This document shows positions 40,901-59,300 of a DNA stretch of 64,000 nt, one piece after another. The stretch is taken from positions 1-64,000 of the forward strand of contig CANXME010002586.1 in the NCBI GenBank assembly GCA_948144175.1, read 5' to 3'. This stretch comes from Closterium sp. NIES-65. Taxonomy: Eukaryota; Streptophyta; Zygnematophyceae; Desmidiales; Closteriaceae. The position numbers were made by a program, and so were the translations under genes. How positions within the stretch are numbered: position 1 is the first letter of the stretch; each line of letters begins with the position of its first letter. The notes beneath the pieces were generated by a model. That model saw only the letters and a program-made list of their open reading frames with translations, searched no databases and had not been told where the DNA came from.

Positions 40901-42187
40901 CGGGGGTTGTTTTGTATTTAGAGGTGGTTTGGTCCGGGGTGGTGGTTTGGTAGTGCCTGGTTTGGTAGCCGGCTGCTTGGCAGAGGGTTGCTTGCCCTGT
41001 GACGGCTTTTTGCCCTGTGAAGGCTGTTTGCTCTGCGACGGCTGTTTGCTCTGCGACGGCTGTTTGCTCTGCGACGGCTGTTTGCTCTGCGACGGCTGTT
41101 TGCTCTGCGACGGCTGTTTGCTCTGCGACGGCTGTTTGCTCTGCGACGGCTGTTTGCTCTGCGACGGCTGTTTGCTCTGTGACGGAATCTTCATAGGCGA
41201 GGGGGATCTGGTTGCCTTGTGTCGCGACGCTGACGTGGCTCCTCCAGGTTCATTCGCCTGCGAGCCGGGTTCGCTCTGCGCGGGTGTTCCGCCCTGCGCG
41301 GGTGTTCCGCCTTGCGCGGGTGTTCCGCCTTGCGCCGGCGGCTTCGTTCCCGCGGACGGTGCTCCCTTGCTCCACCTCTTGCTGCCCGATGGACTTGCCG
41401 CGGACGCGTTTGACTTGCCAGCGACCGGAACCTTTGGTGATGCAGAGGGAAGCTTCCCGCGGCTGCCATTCTTCGCGGGCAGCTTGTCAGAAGGCTTGGT
41501 CGAATTACTACTACTCGGGTCGGGCATTCTAGAACTTAAATTAGAGCTTGCATTACGGCTAGTAGCGGCGGGCTTGGTCGTATTGCGAGCCGGCACGAGA
41601 AGAGAAACCACCGCGTCTTTTTCTTGCTTCCCTGCCGCTGCACTCCCCTTGCTGTCTCCTGTCTGCGCCGCTGATGCCGAACCTCCTTTACTCCCTTCTT
41701 TACTCGAAGTCTTTCTCGCCGGTTTTTTCTTCGCTGCTTGTGCAGCTGTCGCATTCGCCCTCGCTTCACCTGTCGGCTGCCGAGTACTAGCCCCACTATT
41801 CCTACCAGTGTCGCGAGTAATTTTTTCACCCCTCTGCAAAAGGTCACGAGCGAAAGAGAGAGAGACGCGGTAGAGGCTCGGGTCAGTTCGCCGTTCCTCA
41901 ACTGCCACCTCGTCTCCGTAATTCCCCTCCGTCGATTCCAATCTCCATGGCCAATGCTGTCCACGTGGCGGCGACAGTGATCCGTTGGTGAGAGGACTTG
42001 AAATCCTGTACTTTGGCAGGTCCGTGTGAAGGGAGGCATGGGCGTGTGGCAGAACGGGTGTTCCCAGAAGTGTTAGGAGGAGGGGGAAGAGGAGGACGCG
42101 GCGGAAGGCCGAGGAATAGGATCGCTGTTTTGAGATACGATTGGAGGAAGTGCAGTAATTCCGCGGGCCAGAATCTTGGCCGTCCAT
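37955..42187 (-). CDS. PAE: Pectin acetylesterase (Notum/CE13 family) with extensin-like N-terminal region
   Basis: Exons on the minus strand: 40623-42187, 40003-40069, 39447-39557, 38870-39224, 38501-38602, 37955-38370; 871 residues. The catalytic half (from about residue 505) shows FCLDGR, YYFRQGYGNGSNSWLVYLH, GGGWCLNFNDC, MSFTGILSGNAANNPFFHNW, the nucleophile GCSAGG (Ser near 666), KCATDASFF (Asp near 694) and GTSHCA (His near 842), with paired cysteines. The enzyme removes acetyl groups from pectin in the wall or secretory path. The start at 42187 gives a hydrophobic segment at 29-47, a signal peptide or membrane anchor. Residues 50-500 are Ser/Pro/Lys/Thr-rich with about nine PSQSKQ hexapeptides (near 332-390), three PAQGGT units and many (K/T)PP motifs. 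Plant PAEs are usually about 400 residues, so this basic stalk doubles the protein. Exon 3 has one echo (39630-39685). Confidence 0.9.
39630..39685 (-). repeat. 5' echo of PAE exon 3
   Basis: Minus strand CTGTCAG|GGCGGCGAGTGGGTGTCTCAACTTCAACGACTGTGCCTCGTG repeats the exon 3 start (GGTGGCGGGTGGTGCCTCAACTTC..) with a one-base shift that breaks GGGWC. Acceptor retained. Confidence 0.85.
39696..39895. repeat. 28-bp minisatellite, about 7 copies
   Basis: Unit AGAAGCGGGAGATGGGAAGG followed by GGGAGACG, in PAE intron 2 immediately upstream of the exon 3 echo in transcription order. Confidence 0.95.
40079..40470. repeat. (CA)n-type array with CACACACG units
   Basis: About 310 bases of alternating CA/CG-containing dinucleotides at the 3' end of PAE intron 1, followed by ATACATGCA units (40388-40425). 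It abuts the acceptor of exon 2 (40070). Confidence 0.95.
41017..41190 (-). repeat. 18-bp coding repeat (PSQSKQ), about 9 copies
   Basis: In-frame repeat of CCGTCGCAGAGCAAACAG within PAE exon 1. The 18-bp period preserves frame, and copies are almost identical, suggesting recent expansion. Confidence 0.95.
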
Positions 42188-43766
42188 GACGCGGTCAGTG
42201 AATGCTCGTATCAAGGTCTCTCTCTATGTCTATTTCTCTGTCTCCTTCAGTAGTCCACTGCATTCCAGTGTATGTTTTCTCCCTTTCTGGCTACTCTACC
42301 ATCTGCGCTTTGCTTGACAAATGTTGCCCACTCGTGGCGCCTTGCTTTCCATCTAAGGGAAGCCTGGCACTACGCGTTCTATGGGAAACCGACACGATAA
42401 AAAAGGAAACGTATTGCCGAGATTGAGGCGCGGAAGTGTGGGGTGCACAAAAGATTCAGAAAAGTGCACGTGACCCCGACGGAGCAGCACCTACTGATGA
42501 ATGGAATGGAGGAGAGGTGAGATGAGATCAAGAGGAAGCCAGATCTGTGAAATGCGATGAGGGGTTGACTTTGCCTTGTTGGAGCAGTCAAGGATGCGTG
42601 GTGTGGTGTGCCGAAATGTTGAAATGTTGGGCACAATTTCGATGAGATGCGATCCGGCCGTTCACGCGGCTCGACGTTTTTATTCATTTGGATGGGAAGC
42701 ACCGCACCATACGAAACGCACGGGATGTCCGAGATGGCGCGAGAACGGTTACCCCTCAAGGACAGAACAATTGTGCCTGTTTACACCAAACCCTGAGTAG
42801 CTTGTCTAATGGTTTATGTTACACTTGAACCCTTCAAGAAAACATCGCATGCTGAGTCGGTATCGAGGATGATTTGTTACCGCGTCGCAGGTGGAAGACT
42901 TTCCCAGGTTATGTGGAAGCCTGCACGGAGAGGGTTGCATGAGCGACAGTGTCATGTGATTGGGGTTGTTGGATGAGCGATGCTGTCTCTCAGGTGATTG
43001 GTCTGGGAGTGGTCGCTCAAGACGGGCCAGCTTGCCCCAGACTCTCGCCACAAGCACCCGCTTGTTCCAGTCGCTCTGCGAAAGTGGAAGATTTGCAGCC
43101 TGATAAATTGCAGTGGTAACCTCCGACTTCGCATATTTCCGAACCTGCACTTCCCGCCGGGACGTGCTTTTGGAACTTCCCATACCCCGAATCCTTCGCT
43201 TTCGGGGGTGACGACGACAGAGCAGATTGACGCAGCAACCTAAGATACCTGTGTGCGACGCTCTAGCGACGCAAATGGGAGATGTGACCCAGCCGGACCA
43301 AGGAGGCACCGCGCCTTGAGGCTCGGCGAAAGCGGTTTTGACGTGATAGGGGCGGGTCAAACTTTGCACGTTTTCGCAGAAAACCCTACCCAACCATCTC
43401 GTGTTTAAAAACGACCGCTCTGAATCAAGCCTCAACCTTTTTGAACCGCAATGGGACGTACTTTTTTGACCCGCCCTTAACCCAAGGCTCGCACGAACCA
43501 CTTCCAGCTTGGCGAAACACCGAAGACCGTACCTACCGCCTAGGTAGCGCGCGCAACATCTTCCCTCAAGCTTGGCCCCCCAGTTTGGTTTTGCTGATTG
43601 AGCTCAGGGAATATTTCTGGTTATCAGCACTTCACAGACGCAGGCCATTCTTCAAGCAAGCATTTTGGTTTCTCAGTTCAGTTACGAAGGTCTCAATTCC
43701 TGCTAGTTTTATTATAGGTAACGGACTGAGTTGAGGCATTGCGTCGGTGATTTCGGACTTTAAAAA
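42188..43766. promoter_or_regulatory. Divergent intergenic region (PAE and small membrane protein)
   Basis: The two flanking genes are transcribed away from this 1.6-kb stretch, so it should hold both promoters. A minus-strand open frame (ATG at 43183, stop at 42806, 125 codons; residues begin MGSSKSTSRREVQVRKYAKS) is not matched to any family I know and may be chance. No TATA box is claimed. Confidence 0.4.
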
Positions 43767-45417
43767 ATGGCGAGATTCGCTCGGCTGACTATCCTTCTGT
43801 CCTTGGTCTGCCTAGTTCTGTCGTCTACCCGATGCCAAGCGCAAGATCCAGCGGCGAATGAGGACTACCCGCCAGAGCCGCAAAACGCGGGATTCGCCGG
43901 CGAGGGAGAGGGGGACTACCCAGCAAACGTGCCTGCAGACGGCGAGCAGGGCGTGCCCCAAGACCCCTTCAACCAGGACATTCCGCCTGAAGACATTCCC
44001 GCCGACCAGCCGCCAGCTGACGAAGCGCCGGTCGATGAGCCGCCGGCGGATGAGCCTCCTAAGACGGACGAGCAGATCGCGCAGGACATGGAGAACATGC
44101 CGGCCGGCACCGTTGTCGGCGGCGATGCTACCGAGCCGTCAGGTCTGACGCCCACAGAACAGGCGGGAACAGTGGAGGGCGACTTTTATTCCAAGTACGA
44201 CTTCCAAGGGACGTACACGAAGATGCAGAGCGACGGGATTGGTCCCGAAGGCATCATCGGCATTGTTCTCGGTGAGCCCTCACAACCCGTAGCGAGCCGC
44301 TTTCGAGTTTGACGCACAGCTCAGGATGCACTCGGTGAGTGATTATAGTCTGTTGCGAACATCTTTGAACTCGTTTGATTCGGACCCTTCACATCGCCAC
44401 CACGCCAGTCGCCTGGCTATCGGCCAGTTCGCATCAGCCATCGCTGCTCTTTACGTGATTATCAGATACTCATCCAACCAAAGTACATCGTTCGCTGTGA
44501 AATTTGTTATCCGAAGTACAAACGTCGCACTGTCATACAATCGTCATCCCGGTCGTGCGCGATGTAACCAGCTTTTTCTTGGGAGAAAGTGGAGGGACAG
44601 TGAACAATAAGGAGTAAGAGAGGGTGGGGTGAGACGATAAAGGATGTTAAAGATCATTGTTGATTGACTCCCGCGCTGCGTGCTCCCCTTGCCCTTTTCC
44701 AGGAGTGACTTTCGGCATGGCGTTCTGCCTCTTGTGCGTCTGCATCTGCTGGATCCGACAGCGCAATATCCACCGCGCCAAATTCGGCTACACCGGGTAC
44801 GTCCTGTAAATCCTTGTGAACGAGTGAAGAGCAGGGTGCAAACGTAGGTTGTATGTCAAATAATACTAGTGTCCGCAGTACACTGCGTATTGTCCAGCCC
44901 AGAGAACGAATCATCTCGTGGACTTTCCGTTTAGGGTAGCATCTGAGGGCATGGCATGTCACCACTGACCCGTTCGCATGACACCACTAACCATTTCGCA
45001 TGACACCACTGACGCCACATGACTGGAGCTTTGGGTATGTGGGCTAGGCGCTTTGAAGGTGGAGCGCTAGCACTCTGTGCCTGGAATCAACAGTACGCTG
45101 TAACCGGATCGACGATTACAGAATGGAGTGGTTAGGTTGCGGATCTAGGGGACGCATGGCAGAAGCGAGTGTCTGGGAGGCGGAAATGAGTGGTCAGATT
45201 GCGGTACTCAGTAGACAGAAGCAGCCTCGAGAGGATGCAATACGAATGGGCAGATTGTGACAGTTTGACATAGTTTTGTGTGCATGAGAGTGAGAAGTCT
45301 GCGAGCTGTCTTTGCAGTAGCTTGTTGAATTAACTCTTTTCTCCTTGCCTGTGCCTTCCTACCATGGCTTACCTCTCTTGCAGGGCTGATGCTCCTGGTG
45401 GGCAGATTGAAATGTAA
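43767..45417 (+). CDS. Small secreted/single-pass membrane protein with acidic Pro-rich ectodomain
   Basis: Exons 43767-44271, 44703-44796, 45384-45417; 210 residues. Start MARFARLTILLSLVCLVLSS, then TRCQAQ, is a clear signal peptide (cleavage near residue 25). Residues 30-130 are acidic and Pro-rich with repeated PPADE/PPEDIPAD motifs. A conserved-looking block DGIGPEGIIGIVLGGVTFGM runs into one transmembrane helix (about 162-187, Cys-rich), followed by a short basic tail (WIRQRNIHRAKFGYTG) ending GGQIEM. Type I topology is expected, in the plasma membrane or secretory system. Similar small plant proteins exist, but I cannot name one. No exon echoes. Confidence 0.75.
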
Positions 45418-45488
45418 AGGGTTTACCCCCTTCCTTTTAGACGTGAATCACTCTTAGCCTTAGGAACAGCAGCTGCTTTTCCCAGTTC

Positions 45489-45494
45489 AATAAA
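45489..45494 (+). terminator. Poly(A) signal AATAAA
   Basis: Canonical hexamer downstream of the TAA at 45417, properly placed for the small membrane protein transcript. Confidence 0.5.
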
Positions 45495-45739
45495 GTGGGA
45501 TACAAACTAATACGATAGTACTTGCCAATCAGTGGCTAGAATGCACAATGGTCTGTCCAGCTGCAATACCTTGCTGTGAACTCAGCCAGTTTTGCTACCT
45601 TGTTGCTTGTCTACTCATTGTGGGGATAGTCATGGGAACCAGCCTGCCTTTCTTAGGGCTATTATTTGAAGATATGTCCACCAGAATCCTGATTGCACAC
45701 CACATCCACAAACCCAGACACGCTGACCCTCCTGCTATC

Positions 45740-46060
45740 TAAAGAGAAGAATTCTAAAACTTGAAATTGGTCCCAATTTACAGAGCACATACGCTCTGTG
45801 TTGACAATCTGCATCTTTTCCAAACATAGGGCAAGCTTCGTTGTCATTGCATCCATATCCACTGCCTGCAAACCTGCAAACCGCACTGCACACTCCCCAA
45901 CAGGACATCCTGTCCTGAATAAACCCCGGGAACAGTGCTTTAGGCCTTGGAATTGGACACGATCTTCCCAAGGGTCATGAGCTCCGTAAAGACAATGCGC
46001 ATCTTCTTGAGCAAGAGGCTTGGTGATCATCTCATCCATGCCCACTCCCTACACACATCT
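45740..46060 (-). repeat. Two tail echoes of ETR1 exon 6 beyond the stop codon
   Basis: Minus strand 45955-46050 reads GMDEMITKPLAQEDAHCLYG-like or, one base over, KMRIVFTELMTLGKIVSNSK-like sequence, close to the receptor end. Minus strand 45745-45880 is older (MDAMTTKLALCLEKMQIVNT). Decay increases with distance from the gene. Confidence 0.8.
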
Positions 46061-46091
46061 GAACCGCACTGCACACCCCTGCACCAGAATC

Positions 46092-53143
<7,052 letters not shown>

Positions 53144-54014
53144 GGCTCTTTATTGCGCAATGCGAGATTGGGAAAGAGTCAGTGCGGTGGTTACGGAGGG
53201 ACGGAACCAGGTAGGAGTACAAAGTTACGCAGAGTAAACGGTTACGCTCCTAACTGTTTGTCGGGTCCTAAGGGAACGAACGAAACGGCGTTATACGCGA
53301 GCTAGGGTTCACGCTGTTCCATAGCTGTCTCCCAGAAGCTTCATCCTATCATTCAATGATATGCATTGTTAGAGACAGACAACGAGAAAATTACTAGTTT
53401 CGACGTCACAAATGATTCACGAGGAAATCGACTGGGCGTCAGGAGACGGCAGTTACCACCACACCAGGACACGGTTAATAAGAGATGACGACGGGGGATA
53501 GGAGAGAGAAGATTAGATAACGAGCAATTAGATGGGCAAGGAGAAACGACCGACTCAACGCACCACAAAGGCAATGGAAGAATGAACAAGTCGGGTGGTT
53601 GACCTAATTTACGCGTGGCGCTGTCAGATGTACCGTGCCTGCTGCAAGGTGATGCTGTAGGAGATAACGTGTGCACACACCTTACTTTCTCCTCGGTGAC
53701 AACGGTTAAGATACGATGTTGTGAGTTACAGGGCGGTGCATTTCCGCTTTGGCGGGGAAGTGGAATGGGAGGAAAGGCGGCAACGCAAAAATGCAATCAC
53801 GATTTGCGAGAGTATTTCGCACAGACGAGTTTGTCGCCAACACCCTCCTCGATATTTCACCAACCATCGTCACTCCCAACACTGCAAAATCGCCTGCCAT
53901 TCAATTTGCCCCCATTTCCTGTCGCACCAGTCGCATCGCATGCCCTGAAGATTCTGGCGCTTTTGCAACATCTGCGCTCCTTTCTCTCAGTGAAGTGCGA
54001 TAGGAAGCTTGGTT
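53144..54014. promoter_or_regulatory. Divergent promoter region of ETR1 and the ABC ATPase
   Basis: Two start codons face away from each other across 871 bases. Short open frames within show no family. The region should hold both promoters and 5' leaders; no specific element is claimed. Confidence 0.45.
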
Positions 54015-56007
54015 ATGGCTAATCTGGGCGCTCGAAACGTCACGGCTCTTTTCTCGAGGGCTGCTGTTACACCATGTCGAGCTCTTGCGCCGCTTTGCGC
54101 CAGAAGTCGGATGCGATCTAGGCGACGTTCGCTCCCGTTTCGCGATTCGTCGTGGGGCAGAACTCTCAGATGGTAATCCCATTGTCACACAGTCGTCAGC
54201 GTGTTTTCCAAGTTTCAGTCTTTCAGTCGTTCCTTAATCGTCTTGCGATCCGTGCGATCTGCTTGGCTGTCGCAGAGCAGCACTTTGGCGAGCGATGTGG
54301 CAGAGCGAGACGGTGCGAGCGACGACGGCGCAAGCAAGCAGGTCGCAGAATCGCGGTCTTTGGACCTGCAAGGGATTGGGATGAGATTCGGCAACCGAGT
54401 AATTCTGGATGACGTGTCACTCCACGTTAACCCGCAAGAAATCGTAACTACCTCTTTTCCTGCCGTTCCGTCCCTTGGGGTTTCCTTCCGCCCCTCTTAT
54501 CCCCCTCACACATGTTACCTCGTGAGGGTTCCACGTTAACATATGCTTCTGCTACCGTTATCCCCTCTTGCCGCGAATCCTCTCCAATCGCTCCTCTCTT
54601 CCCATCACAGCCATCACCATCCCAACCACCCCCCTCTCTCGTCCCCCGCCGCTACAGGTGGGTCTGCTGGGGCCCAACGGCGCGGGCAAGAGCACCACCT
54701 TCAGCGTCGCCGTCCCATTTGTCACCCATCCCAAATGGCACCATTACCATGCCAACAACCCCCCTCCCCTCTCCTATTTATTTCCCCTACAGGTGGGTCT
54801 GCTGGGTCCCAACGGCGCGGGCAAGAGCACCACCTTCAGCATCGCGGTCGGCCGCGAGACCCCGACAGCTGGCGCCGTGCGATTGGGCGGCGCTGACGTC
54901 ACGGGGCTGCCGCTCGAGCGGCGGGCGCGGATGGGCGTGGCGTTTCTGGCTCAGGAGGCGAGCATCTTTCGGGGGCTCAGCGTGGCGGATAACATACGGC
55001 TCGTGCTGGAGGAGGGACCCCTACCATATCACCTGCATGACGCCCGGATAGAGGTGCGCATGTGCTTTTGAGTTGACCCAGCAGTCAGCTTGTTCCTGGC
55101 GCAGCAGGCGAGCATCTTCCACGGGCTCAGCGTGGCCGATAACATTCGGCTTGTTCTCGAGGAAGGGCCGCTGCCCCACCACCTCCATGACGCCCAGATT
55201 GAGGTGCGCACGTGCTTGCATGCATGGATTTGTGGATGCATGCTCATGCTGTGCCCATGGCGTGGCCATGCCATGCCATGCCCACTGTGGCCTGTGGCAT
55301 GTTCTCTGCATTCACTCTCCCCCCCGCTGCCCTCATCTCACCTCTCGTCCCTCAATCCCTCTCAACTTCTCCCCACCCTCCCCTCGCCCTCGCAGGAGCT
55401 GCTACGCAAGTTTGACCTGGTCCACGTGGCACACACTATGGGCCGCCACCTGTCCGGTGGAGAGAGGCGAAGAGCGGTACGTGCATCCGAATGTCATGTT
55501 GCATGTGCATGTATTCGTGCACCCGCATGCACGCTTACATGTGTCTTGGTTTGCCCATGCTGAAAGAGACACTGACAGGCCTGCACTCATGTGGCGCAGC
55601 AGCTCTGCACACCACGCCATGCTGCTCCCCATCCTCTCCCTCCCCATTCCCTATCCTCCCCTCCCCCAACCTGCACTGGCCAACAGGAGGTTGCTCGAGC
55701 CCTGGCAGTAAAGGACAGCGAATGCAACCCGCCGCGGTTACTAATGGTGGACGAGCCGTTCGCAGGCGTGGACCCCATAGGCGTGCAGCTGATGCAGAGC
55801 ATGCTGTGTGCGCTGAGGGAGCAGGACGCCATGGCCATTCTCATCACGGATCACAACGTGGCGGAGACACTGGGGGTGTGTGACCGCGCATATGTGATGC
55901 ATGAAGGGAGGGTGGTGGCGTGTGGCACGCCCGAGCAAGTGTTGGAGGACCCACTGGTGCAGAGGTTCTATCTGGGGTCGGCATTTGCTCGACAGGCAGT
56001 ATTGTGA
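54015..56007 (+). CDS. LptB-like ABC transporter ATPase with transit-peptide-like leader
   Basis: Exons 54015-54172, 54227-54443, 54793-55053, 55396-55476, 55687-56007; 345 residues. Residues 1-75 are Arg/Ser/Ala-rich with no acids at the start ([20 protein letters not shown]), typical of an organelle transit peptide. The ATPase body follows LptB closely: [20 protein letters not shown], Walker [14 protein letters not shown]-loop [20 protein letters not shown], signature LSGGERRRA, Walker [18 protein letters not shown]-switch [20 protein letters not shown], and the C-terminal [21 protein letters not shown]. LptB powers lipopolysaccharide export in Gram-negative bacteria. Here introns and leader argue for a nuclear gene whose product works in an organelle, probably the plastid; substrate unknown. 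It could belong to another plastid half-ABC group. Exons 3 and 5 have echoes. Confidence 0.85.
54655..54725 (+). repeat. 5' echo of ABC exon 3 (Walker A)
   Basis: GCTACAG|GTGGGTCTGCTGGGG encodes [20 protein letters not shown] against [20 protein letters not shown] in the true exon (54793). It breaks off after TCCCATTT|GTCACC. Confidence 0.92.
55078..55203 (+). repeat. 3' echo of ABC exon 3
   Basis: Repeats the second half of exon 3: [20 protein letters not shown] then [17 protein letters not shown] with donor GAG|GTGCGC. Against the exon I count about 14 synonymous and 4 replacement codon differences over 38 codons. A half palindrome (55065-55077) lies at the junction. Confidence 0.92.
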
Positions 56008-56147
56008 TGTCAGATATGTGTGAACGTGCGTATGTGATGCATGAAGGCAGGGTGGTGGCGTGTGGCACGCCGGAGGAGGTGTTGGAGGACCCACTGGTGC
56101 AGAGGTTTTATCTGGGACTGGCATTTAGGCGGCAGGCAGCACTGTGA
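56008..56147 (+). repeat. Tail echo of ABC exon 5 directly after the stop codon
   Basis: Repeats the last 44 codons with its own stop: [20 protein letters not shown] then [20 protein letters not shown], in a different frame from the gene end. Nine or so of its differences from the parent are synonymous. Confidence 0.92.
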
Positions 56148-56383
56148 TGGTAGTGATTTGCACAGTAGCCCCACCATAAGTTACTAACAACATTGTAATA
56201 AGTTTCAGTCACTGGAGTGGAGTGAAAGACACGAAAACCTTGTTGCACTTACCCAATGCTTCAACTTGGCATGCAATCGTCCCTGATAAGTCAAGCATCA
56301 CACATCAACCCTTGCAGTGCAGAGTATCCCTTAGTATAGTGGTTGTAAGGTAACATTAAGTATCAGGTGTGTTGCATTGATGT

Positions 56384-59300
56384 TCAGAAAGCACCCCACC
56401 CGCGCTGAGAAAAGTGTCCCCCTGCGCCTGCCATGGGTGTGTTGTCTGCAGACGATGCATCCTCCTCCCCCACATGCTCATCAAATCGCGACGCCGACAC
56501 ACCGCTGCCCCGCCCACTTCCATATGCAGAATCAAACCCCGCTGCAGAATCAAATCCTGCAGCGCCGCCCGAAGCCACCTCACCGTAATCGTCTGGGCGG
56601 CCAAACCCCAGCCCTGACTGCTCAGAAGCTGAGTCTTCTGGATGCGCATGCGAGTCAAACTCACTGGAGGCTCGGAAGTTGGAGTCATACTGGCTGGGGG
56701 CTCGGAAGCCCGAGCCTGTGGCATCGAAATGATGGTCGAATCCCGAGGCAAAGTCCTGGGCGGCGAAGGCTGAGGGCTGGAAATCCATGGACTGTGATTG
56801 GTGAATGGAGAGGAATGGGATGGGATGCAGGAGACAAGAAGGGCAAGCGAAAAAAAAAAAAAAAAAACTTCGGGAACGGTACCCAGTGTATTTATAACTC
56901 GGAACAGAGGAGGAGGCATAGAAAGGGGTTGAGAGGGACAGGTGAGAGGAGAGGGGTGAAGCAGTGGCAGTGGTAAGGGCAGGGAAGAGAGGAGGGGGGT
57001 AAAGCAGTGGCAGCAGCATGATGGGAGGAGGAGCGCTGACCTGGGAGACAGAGGGCGAGTCCACCCCTGAGGCTGTGAAGCCAAACCGGTTGTCCCACGC
57101 CGATGGGCTGAGAGCACCGAGGGGTAAGAGCAGGTGACGGCACAGGACATGGGGAGGAGGGTAAGCGAGACCGATGGGATTGATGGGAATGTTGGGCACA
57201 GAACGAAAGGGAGGATACGATTCAGATACGAGGATGTCAGCGGCCTGAAATGAAGGCAACGACTGATGTTTTCCAGAATACTGCAGAGAGGCATAGGGAT
57301 AAACTTTTTTATAAATTACAAGTGAAAAAGACTCACCCTTGAGGCGTCTCAGGCTCCTCCTCCTCAACATGCCCCCCCTCCTCCTCCTCCTCGCCCATCC
57401 CCCCCCGCCCCCTCCCACTACCTCTAGACCACCCACCCAGCTGCCCAACCCCCCCACCCTCCTCCCTTCCTTCCTCCTCCTCTTCCTCCTCTCCCTCCCC
57501 TTCTTCCCCATCCTCCCGCGCCCTCCTCTCCTCCTCCTCCTCCAATAGGGCCCAAGCCGACACAGCACCGCCAGCAGCACCACCAGCGGCGGCATCAGAA
57601 CCAAGGGTAGCAGCAGGAGCGGCAGCAGCACCCGGGGCAAGGGATGGGGCGGAGGGGGTGACGGGGCCGAGAGGGATGAGAGGCGCCGGCTCGTCATCGT
57701 CTCCCCCTAACAGGTCGTCTGTGCGCGATCGCACCACTGAGAAGCCTGTGAAGGGGGGGGTGGGGGCAGCAGCAGGGGCAAAGGGCAGGGGGCAGGGGGC
57801 AGGGGACGGGGTGGAGGGGTCGATGGGGCTGAGGGGGATGAGGGGCGCCAGCTCATCATCTTCTCCCCCCAGCAGGTCGTCTGTGCGCGATCGCACCACT
57901 GAGAAGCCTGTGAAGGGGGACGGGGAGATGTAGGGTTGGAGAGGGAAGACAGGCAGGTGTTGGTACGTCCAGGCGAGGCGAGCACCAGAAGCGGGTGCAG
58001 GGGAGGCAGAATGGAGAGGGGGTGAGAGAGATGGGGGCAGTGGATTTAGGGTAAATGAGCACGCAGTGCAGAAGAGAGAGGGGGCAGGTAGGCATATGAC
58101 AAACGCACCACCTTCTGGTCCACCACCATTTTACTCGGTGCTCTGACCTCATAGTGGTGCAGAAACCTGCAACACCCCCTCGCACACCTCCACCCATGCT
58201 CACCTTGGTCCATGAACTCGTCCCAGTCATCATCACACCTCACCCCACCTCACTTCACCGCTCATCACCCGGCATGGCCTCACCTTGGTCCATGAACTCG
58301 TCCCAGTCATCATCACAGTCCGCCATGTTCTCCTGTAGGGCCACTCGCCACGCTGCATGCATGCATACGACCATAGCAGCATGCATGCATGCACATGCAT
58401 TCATGCATACAAGTATAGCAGCGTGTGCAGAGCAGCATGCATGCATCCGTGCACATGCAGTGAATGCATGGAGGGCAGAACAAGAATCATGCCAAGCAGA
58501 ACATGCATGCAGAGGTCGATAGATGAGTTGAACGACGGCTCAACAAGCGCTGTCAATATGGACGAACCAGAAAGGAAAAAAAGAGAGCAAGAACCACAAT
58601 TCAGCAAGTGTGCGTGTCAGCACGAGCAACCCACCATCAGGCCCAGAGGCAGCGCCGAGCAGCGGGCGCACTTTGAGCCCCAGGTCCTTGGCCTGCCTGT
58701 TCATGGCCCTCCGTGCGTCCTCCAGGTCCATGCCCAGCTTGTCCGCGCGGCCCTGGCATGAGGCAGGAGGGGAGTCAGGAGGCTCAGGAGGGTCAGGGAG
58801 GAGATGAGCGATGAGAGGAGTGGAGCGGAGAGGTGCCGGCTGCAGCGCGCAAGGATGCACATGCAGCAAGAATTGCAGGACCCAGCTGGCAGTGAGCAAT
58901 GCACGCACCTGCAGCAGGTCGGAGGCGTCAGCAGTGGTGGTGGCATGGAATCGCGACACCACCTCCATCAGCGCCGCCTTGCGCTCCTGGTGAGGTGGGA
59001 TGGCAGCACGTGGGGTGGCACGTGAGGAGGCGGTGGGTTGACACAAGGAGTGGCACGTGCGAAGATTTCTTGGCATGGAGGCACATGGCATGGTGGAGAA
59101 GAGATATGGATGATGAGAGGCACCAACCCAAGCAGCAGCAGGCAGAAGCAACATCGAGCCACCCACCTGCAATTCCTTGAGCACGCTGTCCTCGTAGGCC
59201 AATCGCGACTTGACACCTGGCATGGACGCCTTGAAGCGCTCGTCGTAGCGCTTGCAGAGCATGTCGTACTGCCATGCCCATGCCATGCCACACCGCACCG

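Larger units (their letters stand above)
45418..46091. other. Convergent 3' region with decayed ETR1 tail copies
   Basis: Contains an AATAAA polyadenylation-type signal (45489-45494) 72 bases after the stop of the small membrane protein gene. From about 45740 onward lie two minus-strand copies of the ethylene-receptor C-terminus, listed separately. Confidence 0.6.

Noticed and set aside
42806..43501. 231-codon minus-strand open frame between PAE and the small membrane protein
   Set aside because: First true ATG gives only 125 codons; no recognised family or repeat structure. It lies in a divergent promoter region. Left as a note, not a gene.
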